From: Euptelea pleiosperma
Taxonomy: Eukaryota; Streptophyta; Magnoliopsida; Ranunculales; Eupteleaceae
Reading direction: 5' to 3'
DNA: 64,000 nt
Assembly: GCA_035048495.1 (NCBI GenBank)
Contig: CM068553.1
Span: 28,854,978-28,918,977, forward strand
Numbering within the stretch: position 1 is the stretch's first letter; each line of letters opens with the position of its first letter. Below the pieces are notes generated by a model that was given only the letters and a program-made list of their open reading frames with translations, was not told where the DNA came from and did not search any database. The translations under genes and the position numbers were made by a program. Shown here piece by piece: positions 45,340 through 57,889 of this stretch.

Positions 45340-45660
45340 TTCGATAAAATTCGCAAGTCCAAACAAATCAACATTGTTTTCACATAAAAGTTCGGCCCAA
45401 AATTATTGTGCCATGTCCGTGCATATCTTGGGTGAGCGCCCCTCCCAAGTGTAATGGAGGGTGCTAACCTAGGCCACGGGCCTTGTTAATATCCATCAAC
45501 TCCTTAAGTATGTTTTTTAGGGCTGCAACTCGAGTGGGTTGGGTTGGGTTTGGAGTCAACCCGAGCCCAACCCGATCTTCACATGGTGAGCCCGAGCCCA
45601 ACCTGAGGTCAGGCCTGGATTTTCCAACATAAGCACAACCCAATCGGGTTGGTCGGATTG
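45340..45660 (+). other. hAT-like terminus without a partner
   Basis: TTAGGGCTGCAACTCGAGTG near 45518 followed by GTTGGGTTGGG / GAGCCCAACC repeats is typical of plant hAT subterminal DNA. No matching right end was found. It may be truncated or its end lost. Confidence 0.45.
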
Positions 45661-46085
45661 GACACTAGTGCAATTTTCCAATGGAGTTGTGGGGGCCAGG
45701 CGTTTCGAACTTCTCTTTAACAACAGCAAGGTCGGTAGCATAGTTGATAGGACAGAGTTTGGGTGGCTGGTCGACAATAGATCATAAGCTCGGCCCCGTC
45801 CCGTCCCCATGAACAAGACTCGACCATCTGGGTGAGACGTAATTTTTGTACATATCAAATCGCCAACAAAATCCAAGAGTCTTCTGGGTTTAAAATTCAC
45901 TCCTCTCGTATATGGTAGATAAGGGAAGGTTGAGATTCATCACCCCCTACCTCATAAAGACAGCACAAGTGACTCGGGTGCATGGGGATTGCTAATGTGT
46001 GAAGCCCCATCAAATCGGAGAGTAGAGAAAAATCTAACCCCCTCTGTGCTTCACACAATTGGGAAATGAGGAACTTCAAGATCAT
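45660..46085 (-). pseudogene. Fragment of an unidentified host gene
   Basis: Two adjacent minus-strand frames look like protein sequence and not repeat DNA: MILKFLISQLCEAQRGLDFS, then LLSDLMGLHTLAIPMHPSHL and YEVGGDESQPSLIYHIREE with a stop (46080-45897); and [40 protein letters not shown] (45890-45700). The composition and open length suggest two exons or exon-derived blocks of one plant gene. I have a weak impression of a conserved plant membrane protein but cannot name it. It is bounded on the right by the Harbinger MITE at 46089 and on the left by hAT-like DNA, and has no complete ORF. Confidence 0.45.
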
Positions 46086-46088
46086 TTC

Positions 46089-46664
46089 GGCCCTGCTTGG
46101 TTCACAGCAAATTGAGTGCAATGCACTCACTTGCCACAATTTTGGGATTGCAAGTGATTGGTTGGAGGCGTGCAAATGAATTGTCGTTCAAGTGGGTTCC
46201 AAGCCCTTGCAAACTCCTTAACAAAATAGATGCAAGCAAGTGCAGCCCAAAAACTGATGCAAGTGGATGCATTGTATTAGCTCAACATCTTTTCTTCCGA
46301 AAAAACATTAATAATAATAATATGATTTTTTATTTATTTATTTATTTTAGTTTTCTTTTCTTTTTTTTTATATAGTTGGTCGGGGCTGCCTAACCCCAAG
46401 CTTTCCCCTCCAAAATATAATAAAAACAACATGATAACAATAATAATTTTATTGTGCATTTTTTTTTATAAAATCGAGAAATAAAATAATCCATTGCATT
46501 CTTTTGCAATGCACTATCAACCAATCAGCTAAACTTCGTTTGCATCTATTTACAGGGCGTGAACCAAACAATTGTAAGTAACTTGCATTGTAACTGATTA
46601 CAATACAAGTCGCTGCATTTGCACTAGTGCAAATGCACTCGAGTGTAGCGAACCAAGCAGGGCC
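46089..46664. mobile_element. PIF/Harbinger-type MITE, GGCCCTGCTTGGTTC family
   Basis: Ends GGCCCTGCTTGGTTCACAGC and, inverted, GGCCCTGCTTGGTTCGCTAC. TTC on both sides (46086-46088 and 46665-46667) is a 3-bp duplication. The interior is colinear with 38913-40299 minus its insertions. 576 bp, non-coding. The 92-codon frames on both strands are chance. Confidence 0.82.
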
Positions 46665-46667
46665 TTC

Positions 46668-47492
46668 GTGTCATGTGCACTGTTCTGTAAGATGGCCGGC
46701 AGTGAGCATAGATAACGGTAGGCGGCATAAAAAGTGATGAAGGACGGTGAACAGTGGAACCCTAGTAGGAGATCTTCATTTTATATATACTCCGTTAGCT
46801 CTCTCTTATTTCTTTGATGTGGGACTCAAAAAGAAAAAAAGAAAAAATGCTTGAACCCACACATCCTATGTTTCATTTCGTCAAAGATTAAAAAAAAAAA
46901 ATTTGGAACAAAACATGTCTATTGGTTGGCTCAACTCAAGTAGTCCACGTGTACGGAGTAGAACCCACCAAAACAGCTCAGATGACTAAAACAACTGGTC
47001 AATCGCAAACTGTTTGGATGGTCATGATAATATCTGATTATGTTAAGTTTTTGACAAAGGAGATGTTGTACGTGGGACCAGATTTCTTGATGTGACCCAC
47101 TAAATGGTGAGATACTTCCCCTTATGCTTCATATAAGGTTCTATTCTTTGATGGTCCCAATAACATCTGAATTGGGTCATCGTAGTCGTAAGATTTGAAG
47201 AATAATATTTAAGTAATTGAGAAGCTTTGTCGCTAATAATAATAATGTCACTTTATCTTCTCATTTGTCATGGATAATGATAAGTAGTTGCATAGTATTA
47301 TAAGCACAATTACTTCAAGGATCACGTCAGTGATGTAGCACACGTACTCATTAATCGATGTATTGTCCAATTAAAATGAAGGAGGGATAGCTCAAGGATC
47401 ATAGTATTGTTATGTATTCTAAAGGCATAGCTCATATAATTGAAAGATTACTAACTTGAAAACTATTGGACTATGATAGTTATTTACTAAAT
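46668..47492. other. Intergenic, no gene seen
   Basis: Ordinary AT-rich DNA with no recognised repeat end or coding domain. Confidence 0.5.
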
Positions 47493-47757
47493 GGTCGGGC
47501 TCTAGGGACCGGCCTTTTTTAACCGGCTCCCATTACAGGACACAAATGAGCCACATGGCACACTCTTAGAGGACTTTGATTGTATGGATGTTTGGCCAAT
47601 CCCTAGGTGGACCTACAAACCAAATATCAGCTTGATTAGTGATTTCAAAACTTTGGATTCCATGCGGTCAGAGTCCTCTAAGAGTGTGCCATGTGGCTCA
47701 TTTGTGTCCTGTAACGGGAGCCGGTGAAAATAAAAAGGCCGGTCCCTGGAGCATGCC
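47493..47757. mobile_element. Foldback MITE with arms of about 110 bp
   Basis: GGTCGGGCTCTAGGGACCGG ... and, inverted, GGCATGCTCCAGGGACCGGC. The arms continue through CAGGACACAAATGAGCCACA and GGCACACTCTTAGAGGACT almost without mismatch. The centre is GGTGGACCTACAAACC. A TSD is not evident. Member of the CATCCATACGG superfamily. Confidence 0.8.
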
Positions 47758-49968
47758 ACATACTTGTCGTGAAGTTATATGACCGTATACGCATGTGTGC
47801 GATACGTAAATTTCATGGATTTTTTTAAAACCTAATTATGCATCCAAACTTTTCAATGGTTGGGTAGGATTTGCTTGTGTTAAAAATGAAATTTATTGTT
47901 TCACATTATATACACATACAAATTATTTCAAAACCTAATTTTGGAAGATCATTTTATTGTTTTAATTTAACTTCACTTTCTGCCATATTTTTTAGCGGAT
48001 TCAGCATTCAGGAATGACAAACCCGAATTTTTCTTGTGCCGCAGTTTTGCCGTACGCCGAATTGCTAACAATGCTACGAAATGGGCAAACAAAGCTACTG
48101 ATTATAGAAGGGAAAAGTACAAAAATCTCCTTAATTTTTGGATTTTTCTCCTGTAGTATTTCAAAATGTTTCCATATCCCGAGACTGGTCATCGATCCAG
48201 TAAAGGGATCGGTTCACCAGTTCAAGCATCGGGGCGACTGGATCAACTGTTTTCAGGGAAAGCACCAAAAAACACGTTTTGGTTTCTCTTTGGTAAGTCA
48301 CGGGTTGTTTTAACCCATCTAAATCCTTCTGGGTCAAGTAGAAAGCACCAAAAAATCTGGTTTCTCTTTGGTAAGTCCAGGTTTTTTTTTAAACCTGTCA
48401 AAATCCATCTGGGTCAAGCGGGTCATGAGAATTTGTCCAATTTCTTTTGCAAATTAGTGGGTCGGGATCAACCCAGCCCAATTTTGTGACCAGGTCACCA
48501 GTTCGACCGGCAAGTCCAGGTTTAATAACACCTTTTACATTTTTCTCTAGACACATACCAAATTGTTAGCATTGCTTGCAAAGAAAAAATGGCATTTGAG
48601 ACTTGAGGGTCTCTCTCTCTCATATTGTGCTGATGGACAAAATCAGATAAAAAAGTATATAATGCCACTGCCTAGGATGTCTTGGAAATTACTTTTTTGA
48701 TTTGGTGCAGGTATAGGTTATAGCCTATCTTTTTTAGCTATTACTTTCCCAATCAAGGAGATTTTTAGTAATTTTTCCATTATGAAAACCTATCCCGAAC
48801 TGCTAATCACTAAAAAAAATCAAGCAAACCAACAAAAGGGTCATAAATAAAAGCTTGGCAGATTATTCAGTGTACTTAGTTGAATAGGAAAATGATAAAG
48901 CTTGACCGATCGTGTTGAGAGCACGCAGTTGAGCCCTGGACCATCAGATGCAAAGATGATTAACAAGGTCTAAGCGTAAATATGATGAAAAGGTTAGAAA
49001 ATGACTCAAAAATGGTTAATCGCGAGGGAGGGAACTGTGCAGTCAAGCCCTGGACCGTCAGATCCTTTCCTCTTAAAACCACACTGGACCAACTGTGCAT
49101 GATTTAGGTCCCTTTTTTGCACAATTAATCAGTTAGTATGGGTGGTTTTAGTTTGAGCCCAATCCAGAGGCGTGTTAACATTGGACTGTTCAGGTTAACG
49201 GCAATGTGTCCCATGTGCTAGAAAATCCCTGTATAGGAGAAAGATGGGGCGAACATTTTTGCTCACTCAACAGCGCCTCTGCATCCAACATGTACCCCTG
49301 ACAACACTGTTTTCTGAAAAAGTGTAAATTTCAAACATCAAAAACAATTTTTCCAGGGTTCGTGTCAGATGTGGAGCGAAAATGAACTCAGAGATGGGAG
49401 CCTAGAATTTTAACAATCTAACCTTTTTCCCAGTAAAGAAATTCAGTCTGTAAACAGTGTCAGCACACATGAAGGTGAGTGAGACGAACCCATCATTTAA
49501 AGGTTTCAACCTAGATCACCTAGGCCAAGAATCAACCCAAATGCATGATAGAAACCATCTGATCCAGCATTTATTTTGGTTAAAACTATGGTAGAGTATT
49601 AAGAAATCAGTAAGCAGATCCGATGTCTATAAACAGATCATCCAATCGGTCCAAATTTTTCCACAGGACCCATGCCCTTGGAAGGTGGGTAGGAGATATA
49701 GAAGGTCATCCGTAGTCTTACCTAACAGAAATATAGACCTGTTTATGTTAGACGCAAGCAGAATAGCTGTCACAGCACCCAAAGCTACGTTCCCAAAGAG
49801 TTCGGAGGCAAACTCAGCAAATTCATGTTGTTTCAGTTGTTAAACAAGACAAAAATATGAAACAGTACATTTCAAGTTGTGATGTAATATGCAAGTGCAG
49901 GTACTCTAGACATATTAGATTTTGTGTTGCAAAATGGGATATAAGTTACCCGGAGACATATATAGGCC
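47758..49968. other. Intergenic and RPB8 3' flank; a tandem duplication at about 48258-48420
   Basis: Around 48258-48420 the text AAAGCACCAAAAAA...CTGG(T)TTCTCTTTGGTAAGTC...CTGGGTCAAG occurs twice, about 80 bp apart, in CCGGTTCGACC-like surroundings typical of LTR debris. 48.9-49.1 kb has two copies of GCCCTGGACC.TCAGAT. The last few hundred bases should include the RPB8 3' UTR. No other gene. Confidence 0.5.
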
Positions 49969-52319
49969 TCAGACTTTCCTCATCAGGAGGAACAATCTCT
50001 GATCTAATTCGAAGTTGGCAGCATTGGAGGGGTCCCCACTCAGCCTCATCAGAAGGCCACCAAATGAAGCATAAATCTCCCTGAACCAGAAACAACAAAA
50101 TAAACAAAAGAGCAGAATTTTGGAGCTAAATATCTAAACCCATACCAGGGTTACAACAAACAAACAAAAGAAAATATCCAACAAGTGTATGCTTAAACTA
50201 AAACAAGCATACATACACTTTAACATTGGCTCCTGAACCTTCCTCTGAGATCTTGTACAACTTCCCATGCATAACATACTCGAATTTGTCTGCAAGTGAC
50301 TTCCTCCCTCCCTGAAGGATTTGTAACAATTCAGTTTACATTTAAGCTTGGGGCTTAAGTGAGTTTGTGTTCAAATCATGGATATTAGCTAAGCGTATGG
50401 CTACACATTAAAACCAAGCTATCTGCAATGTCGGGAGTTCAGCAGGAAGAAGTTTACCTGCGTAAAATAGCCAGTGTCAGGAGTTCCATCCAAACTTAGT
50501 GTGGGAGCTAATACCATCGTGAATTTCTCCCCAACATTGAGAGGATATATCTCTGTGTTCACATCTAGCTGCATGTGCATATCGAACTGCTCACTCCGAG
50601 CTTCGATACGAGAGACTTAAGAAACACAGCCAGAAGTCTTAGCAAAAAATATCAAAGAAACATTTAAGCAGCTATGAAAGATTGCTAGTGAATTTTTTTT
50701 AAGTGATTTAAAGATTTATACACCACTTTAGGATGAAAATTGTAACAAGAAACAGAAATAATTCAAGCTTTAACATTGCAGTTGTCTTATAGATAACATC
50801 ACTATAGAGTCAAATTATAAATAAAAATCAATGAGTAAATTGACTATCAATAGGAAAAAAAAATATCAGCAAATAATTTACCAGATACAGTGCTTCATAA
50901 CACACCTTATTAGGTTGCAAGCAAAAGGTTCCATTAAATATGCAAGTCCATTTGTGATAAACTGAGTGCACATTTGCAAAACTATTATATCCCAGTCAGT
51001 AGGTAATAAAGTGACCCTTGACAGGCGGGCTTTATCTAAACATTATCAATAAGTAATGTAACAGAGACAAGGACGTGTGTTGATAACCTAATACGCCAAC
51101 ATGTCTGTACAGTTTAATCCATATGTAGAGAGAGATATTTTTAATATACTTTATTTCATGGTATATTATAGAAGGAATGTATTTCAATAAAACTAATATA
51201 TTAAAATCATATAACTAATATACAAATAATAGCTGAAAAAAAAATTAAGATTTGTTTGAAGAAGTGTGTCGGCATGTGTCGTACACTTGAATGATTGAAG
51301 TGCAGGTCTTGTCCCCAAGATCATTTAGAAGAGGCATCACAATGGGATCAAGCTGACTCCTAGTCCAGAGAAATAGAAAAATTGGACTTGAGGGCTTTGG
51401 CTCTAAGGGAAGGAGTTTTAGGGTTAGGGTAAGCACGGAATCAGCACCGCACATAAAAGTGGGAAACTCTCGAAACCAGCTTCGTTCTTCACCATATCCC
51501 CAAAATTTTGAATATACTAATTTACAGACTTCTAACTTACTAAACAAGTTAGTAAAACAAAAAATAGAAAGATCCTACTAACTTAGCCTTTAAAGAACTT
51601 AAACCTAATTTAGAAAAAACTACAAACAACACTTAGAACACAAAATAAGACATGAATAGTAACTTGTGAATAATAATCCAAGTTTGATTTCTTTGATTGC
51701 CATCTGATTTTCCTCATTTTCTCATTCGATGCTCGTCATCACTCCCTCAATTTGATGAGTGGGAGGTGGCTGAAGGAGGATTATCCAACAACCACCAATA
51801 TATCAGGAAAATTTTCATACTCTCCTTTGGGGAATTTATATTACATATTCATGTGGAAGAACCACCAAAATGCCTTATTCCAAATGTTTGGGTTGGCAAC
51901 ATTTAACTTTTTGTGTATTTAATCCAATCCAATTTCCAAAAGCAGTTTTTTCTCTTTTCCAATAAAAAAAAGGGTTGTCACTCGACCAGAGGGAAAGTGT
52001 GTACAGAAAATTTTAAAACAGTTTAAGAGAATAAAAAATAAAAGTAAATAGAATTTATATCATAATGTTAAATGTATTTTTTACTAACTTTTTAGCTATT
52101 CGAGTTTAATAGCAAAAAAGTAAAAGAAAAATTCCATGTCTCAATAAACATTGAATATATTTTTCTTTCTGGTTATATCCTACTCAACAATGAGAACCAA
52201 GACCAAACACAATAATCTAGAGAAATATAAAACGCATGCAAAGTACCTTTATCGAACTTTTTACCATCTGGATCCAGCCGAATCAAAGTGAAAATATCCT
52301 CAAAAAGATGGTCAGACAT
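49969..52319 (-). CDS. NRPB8: RNA polymerases I, II and III shared subunit RPB8 (RPABC3)
   Basis: The small subunit common to nuclear RNA polymerases, with an OB-fold-like barrel, part of the core enzyme. Four coding exons join in frame: complement(52247-52319), (50458-50615), (50219-50311), (49969-50076), giving 143 aa; plant RPB8 is about 146. Exon 1 is [20 protein letters not shown] then KFDK; exon 2 [20 protein letters not shown] to [11 protein letters not shown]; exon 3 [20 protein letters not shown] to GANVK; exon 4 [20 protein letters not shown] to [13 protein letters not shown]. All introns are GT-AG: donors GGTACT, GGTAAAC and GTGTATG; acceptors TTAAG, TTCAG and GGGAG. Intron 1 is 1631 bp with ordinary AT-rich DNA; short frames within it are chance. 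A further acceptor (TTGTTCAG|GGGTGAC) 19 bp before the ATG points to an intron in the 5' UTR, so the promoter lies upstream and was not located. No break: likely functional. Confidence 0.94.
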
Positions 52320-52338
52320 TCTTTTCACAAAGTCACCC

Positions 52339-53398
52339 CTGAACAATCAATATTAACCTACAAAAGTTAAATATAATGAGTGCAACTACAATAATAAATG
52401 GCATGCAACATTTCCAACAATAAGCTACATGTCATAACAAGAGAAATATGCTACAGAGTTTCCTTCTCATGGCAATAATGTATGCTGTATGCTTTCCGTA
52501 AGCATTAGAAATGTAATATCTAACAAAGCAAGTTCTATTCCACAAGTACTGTTGATGCTCATTCTGCTAAGATACTATTTTATATCCAAATCAGGTAAGT
52601 TGGTGGTTTTTTCATAGGCAGGTAAGTTTGGTGTTAAGATCTTATATAGAACGATTTCACTTCATACGCAATTTGAATTCCAAAAGCTTAGTCGACTTTG
52701 ATTTGATGTACTTATGCAGAAGAGGGGTAATGCATATTGAAAGTACCTTTAGCTGGCCTAACTCATTGCATCTGTAACTCCCTCCGAAGCCTAAGAGCAT
52801 GGAAGGCATTGCAAACTATTTATTCTAACCCATGTAACAAGGACACTCCATTTCTAAGAATTTTTCGTGTCGCATACCATGTCATACTCTAGTGTCAGAC
52901 ACAGGCCCACCCACTTTTTCAAACAAGCCTGGATTTATTTCTTTTTTTTTCAGCTATTACTTATATATTGATTTTATGATTTTAATGTATGTTAACTTAT
53001 CTAAATGCATTTTTTATACGGTCTACTTTATTAGAATGAAAGTATTTTAAAAAATAGATCTCAACACATGGTATTGGGTTTGTGAGGGTCAGTGACCCAA
53101 CACTTTGTATCAGTGTTGAACATCGCAACCGTGTCCGTCTCCTTGTTACATAGGTTCTAACAGAAAGATATGTATTGATCAATTTTTTTTATTTTTTATA
53201 TTTATTTTTTCACTTCCGAGGGTATCTGGGTCTCTTAGAGCTCCCGACTGGCGACTAGTCCCCTGGGGCTCGTGTGTACCCCTTCCACACGCGCCAGGTA
53301 AAACCGGGGTAAATCCCCAGGGGATGGCCCAAGGGGGACTCTAACTCATTTATTGATCAAATATCACTCAAGCTACTGAAGCAGCCACTTCAGGAAGG
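52339..53398. other. RPB8 upstream DNA, no further gene seen
   Basis: Should include the 5' UTR intron and first exon of RPB8, which I could not place. 53195-53350 is GC-rich (CCTGGGGCTCGTGTGTACCC, GTAAAACCGGGGTAAATCCC), out of character with its surroundings and probably a repeat fragment. Confidence 0.45.
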
Positions 53399-54520
53399 TT
53401 AGAGCTTGTGCTGTACATAAATAAAATATCCTCCAAATAACCTTTCAACAACAAAGTGATATGCATCACCTACTTTTCCAGCACGGGCAAGATGATCAAA
53501 CAATAGGGCATATGTGGCCTTGTTAGACTTCAACACCAAATCCCACATCTTCATAAATAGATGAAGTGCTGAATGAACACAGTACGATTTCAACAAGAAA
53601 CCAATGATCGTACTAGACGTAATGCAGTCCTCAATCCCCACGTCATCCATGTATTTGGCAACCATCATCTAAACCTTATTCCAAATGATAGGGATTGGCA
53701 ACATAAATCTTTTCTTACTACCTCAATTCACATCATTTCCAGCCTTCCTCTGGCCCTTTTAGAATCTTCAACTTGACCAAACCACTCCACACATTGTTGT
53801 TGCTCTCCGTTGTATATGCCACAACATTTCAATTGACTTACCTTTTTTTTATTACCTATTGATGCTCTTCCTAGATTTCCTTGAATGTGCTTATTTCCTA
53901 TTTTGACTTTCCTAGTCTTTCCATTCATCCATCTCAACATCATCATCTCAGCGAGACTCATTCTATAAACCTGTTTTCTTCATTGACCAAAATTCATTTC
54001 CATAAAGCATAACTTGCCTCATTGCTGTGAAACTTACCAACTTTTATGAGGTCATCAATGATTACAATATGTATGTAAATATCCAGACCAGAATTTTTCA
54101 TGATAAATCATATGGTATACAGTAATTGCCTAATAGATCCTTGCTGCTCTGCACAATCCACTTGGTAATCCAACAGAGCTATAACCATCTGGTGTAAAAC
54201 CTCTATCTAGTATCTACCATGTCATTATAAAAATAGACAACTTGTGAAGTAAACCCCACCTGCAAAACATAACTTGGAAGAAAGTTACAAATGACAAGTT
54301 TGGTCAATACAACAAGTCCACCAACTAATCAGGAAAAAGTGCAAAATCTCTGTTACAAATATTAGGTGGGCAATAAGGAACAAAGGGCGTGAATCAAGTT
54401 TTAGATTTCTTTGAAGCAAGCCAAAGAAGACATCAAGCGCATTGTCATGCATCCCCACTTTAGAAAACAATCTAATAACTACATTACAAAGGACTAAGCC
54501 AGGCATCCACCTGTGTGATT
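53399..54520 (-). pseudogene. PPR-protein pseudogene split by a LINE fragment
   Basis: Minus-strand frames in order: MPGLVLCNVVIRLFSKVGMH and DNALDVFFGLLQRNLKLDSR (54506-54380); after frameshifts VYFYNDMVD..GFTPDGYSSV and IVIIDDLIKVGKFH (54260-54030); then, after the LINE piece at 53690-54028, CITSSTIIGFLLKSYCVHSA and LHLFMKMWDLVLKSNKATYA, LLFDHLARAGKVGDAYH (53640-53430). The 35-residue spacing and phrases such as 'KPN.ATY..LF..LARAGKVDDA' identify a pentatricopeptide-repeat protein, a family of organelle RNA-binding factors. Several stops, two or more frameshifts and the insertion make it non-functional. Confidence 0.8.
53690..54028 (-). mobile_element. LINE RT fragment inside the PPR pseudogene
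   Basis: The minus strand reads TAMRQVMLYGNEFWSMKK, then MSLAEMMMLRWMNGKTRKVK, NKHIQGNLGRASIGNKKK and EWFGQVEDSKRARGR, the well-known C-terminal section of a plant LINE reverse transcriptase (..EMRMLRWMCG.TR.D.IRNE.I...). It has no A-tail and no ends. It may be a patch copied in by repair, not a standard LINE insertion. Confidence 0.78.
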
Positions 54521-57500
54521 TTATAGAATTTTGTAAAAAAAAAAATCATCGCTCACTATCAAAGATTTGAGATCCCACAAATCCCTTGATTAAAAAAGCA
54601 TCCATTACGGGGTGGGCCAAACATTTATGGGGGCAGTGGGTCCAAAGGAGTGTACCATGTGGCATTTTTGGGGGTGGACATCAACCTTTGATAGCCTCAC
54701 AGTCCTACAGAAAATAAAATGATAGATCTAGATATCACCTCTATATTGGAGATAAGAAGGATTAAAACACACACCATAAGTGAATATTGCACTTCATGTG
54801 AGTCCCTAACTAATAGGTTCACAAACAACCCAACCAAGACAAAGGTCAAGAGAAATGCAAAGACCCACTTCTTTGCTAGCATGTCTAAGGAGAAACCATA
54901 TGTAAACCATAAACCTATGGTGAATGATAACCATAGAAGTGAAAATCTCAACTAGTCTTTTTTATGGCCTCCAGTTTTAAAGCCTCCAAGGGAATGTTAG
55001 GTGCCCAACACTTCTCTAGTCCCCACTCTAAGCAAATCTAATTTAGAAACCTAGCCTGATATTTCTATGTCACTCACTCCCCAAGCATTCCGTAAAAGTA
55101 AAGCAAATTATATATGAAAAATAGTCACCAAAAAAGACTAACTATTTATTTGTTAAAAGAAAGAACAAAACCTTTCAAGATAAAAGACTAATGACTTCTT
55201 TTTTTTTTATAAGTAAAAGATTAATGACTTCTCGTAAGCAAAGTTTAAAAAGGCTAATTCGGGAACTGAGGCGTTTTACCTAAAAAAGGCGAGGCGTAGC
55301 CTCGAGGCAGTACTGAGGCGTAAGCCTCATTTTCAAAAAACAAAAGTGCTTAAAAAATTTTAAACAAAATATAATCTATTCTACAAAAATCAGAAACAAC
55401 ATAATATGTGAAAAAAATAACTTAAATAAACATAAAAGTAATTGAGGTTATAACTTTTACCTTAGGAGTGACATTGTCGAGAATGCTTGACATGGTAGGG
55501 TTGCATATTTGTTTTCATTCTTGTAGTATAAGTGTGCTCATAATTGAATTATATCCTAGTCTATTCTTCATTCCTATGGTTGATTTTGTTTTGTAATTCA
55601 GTTAGAAATAACATTATGTGAATGTGGTATTTTTGAAGTTAGTTAGTCCACAACCCAACAGTCCTGATCTTGTTTTGTTTCATTATTGTTTCTTATCCCC
55701 AAAGTCTTAACCATTAGGTTGTTGGCATGTTATCCAAGCTCTCAATTTATATATGCCTTTGCATGTGCTTTTACTTATCAAGACCTCAAGTACTCTTCTC
55801 ATTTTGTGTTACTGTTGTGTTGACATTTTATCCATGTTACTAGATAGTGGCTGGCTATTTACAGTTTACTTGATTACTTACCTTAATCTTAATTTTAAGC
55901 TGTTTTTACTCTCATAAGGACTCTTTATAGTCCAAATTGTCTCTGTGCGTTTCAAATGCTCTTGTTTTACCATTATTCTCAAGCATAGATAAATTCTCAT
56001 CATGCACATATTACTCTTAATATGCTATACATAAAGAGGTTATAGATGTTATGGTATATGTGTTTTTTAATTAAGTTTACTGTGCCCATCTTATGTTTGT
56101 TGAAATGATTACAAGAACAATAGGTAACTTAACTCCACATATATATATGTTTCAAGTCATCTAAAAGATTAGTAGAGCTCTAATGTAAAGAGAAGAGAAA
56201 TTTGTGGCACATTCATTTGGGCCCACTGACCAATGAATGATTGGCCCTAAGGGGTGCATAACAACGTGCCATGTGGTGCATTCTTTTTAGGCCCACTGAC
56301 CAATGAATGATTGGCCCACCCCTTGGTGGAAATACACACCAACAATCAGCCTCTTCAATGTTCTATAAGTATGAGAAGATTGGTATGCGGTATGAGAAGA
56401 TTTACTCTAGCACGGGATGTAAAATGCAGGTTCCATTATAGAATGTGCCATGATGTTAAAATTTTGAGAATTTTTGTAACTCTTATGACTATATTGGTAG
56501 TTTTGATGTTTGGAAATTTATACTTTGAACCATTATGGGTATGCATTGGTTGGTATGGTGGATCTTGTGTGGTTTTGCTTCCATTTCCTTGCCTCCTAAA
56601 CCAGCGAATTGCTTATTTTATTCTATAAATAGAAAACAAATGTATTGAGTTTCTATAATATTTCAATGTAGCACCATGGATCAATTCAGTGGAGAAAGTG
56701 CAGCTATAATACTTCTTCTGGATGACAAGTAGGTTAGTTTCTGTTTTGTTCATAATATTGGAAGCTTGAACAAATGTGGGATATGTTCGTGCTGATTTTT
56801 TAAATTTCATTAACTTTTTTAACACTTGTGTAAGAGTTGTTTTCTCAAGTTCTTCTCTTCAACAAGAATTGTTAAAAAAATTATGTTATCTTTCGGACTA
56901 CACTGAAAAATGTGGGTTTTCTTCTCTTTTGATCTTCATTTTCTCCTATTTGTTTGGAAGACGGTTGGTTGGTTCTCTAGATACCAATTGTACAGATTTG
57001 TAGCAATAAGACTTTGTTCAAACTCTTGAAAATGTTGTATTTTACTCTTTCTTGTTACCATGCATCTGTACCCAATGTGGCTGTTGCATATCTTGTTGGT
57101 AGATGTAAAGTTTAATAACTTGTTAATAGTTTTCATGGGTGGAATCCTGTCTGTCTACTAATCCAACTTCCATTTTCATTTGTTCTTTTGCAGATACTAG
57201 AAAGTAAGCCTGGATTGTCTTCCTTTGAGTAGAGGAAGAAAATCCAACTTGAAGGAAGCTGCGCGAAGTTCTTGGTGACAGGATCTGGAATGTATTTTAA
57301 TTTATTTAATAGTTTTTTTTTTTGTTCAATTGGTATATGGATCTTCCATGGAAACACATGTTTTTGTTTCATCTAGTACACTTTTGTGGAAGGAGAGATG
57401 GAAACAACAATTTTTTTGCATGTGGTGATTTTAGATGAATAATAGCAGATTGGGATTCTTGATTTTGGGTAAATCTGTATTGACAATATGTGTATAATTG

Positions 57501-57889
57501 CTGTTAAAATATAAACTCTAACCATGTTAAACTATTATATTGACGATATGTGTAGAGTTGGAAATCAAATATAATTATGTATTAACTAAAACAGAACTAT
57601 TGTTGTCTCTAAGGTCAACATGGCTGTACAGATTTATCTTACAATTGCACAACTGCTACAGCTTAAAACATGAGGTGTTCTTTAAACATGTGGTTAGCAA
57701 TTAAGGATAATTTAGTCTTTGACGTGGTAAATGTGCCATTCTTGCTTCAGGAACTTATTATAGAGTTGTGCAGATTTTATTGGTCGTGTGATGGTTGATG
57801 TTGATGCTGAAATGGAGGCATCTAAAATGGTGGAATATGCATGCAGACTCATTGCTAGGGGCACTACAATTTTCGTCATTGTTAACCTA
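54521..57889. other. Intergenic, no gene recognised; a short direct duplication
   Basis: 54600-54670 is a fragment of the GGGCCAAACAT repeat family. 56217-56250 and 56289-56322 repeat GGCCCACTGACCAATGAATGATTGGCCC-like text. 55270-55325 is rich in GAGGCG/GCCTC motifs. Plus-strand frames at 56311-56628 and elsewhere have no known domain. The stretch is mostly AT-rich. Confidence 0.5.

Noticed and set aside
46097..46375. 92-codon plus-strand ORF
   Set aside because: Lies entirely inside the 46089-46664 MITE and ends in a T-rich run.
54697..54955. Membrane-protein-like 84-codon minus ORF
   Set aside because: Hydrophobicity comes from AT-rich codons (Phe, Leu, Ile). No start context, no family motif, and an overlapping opposite frame of equal length.
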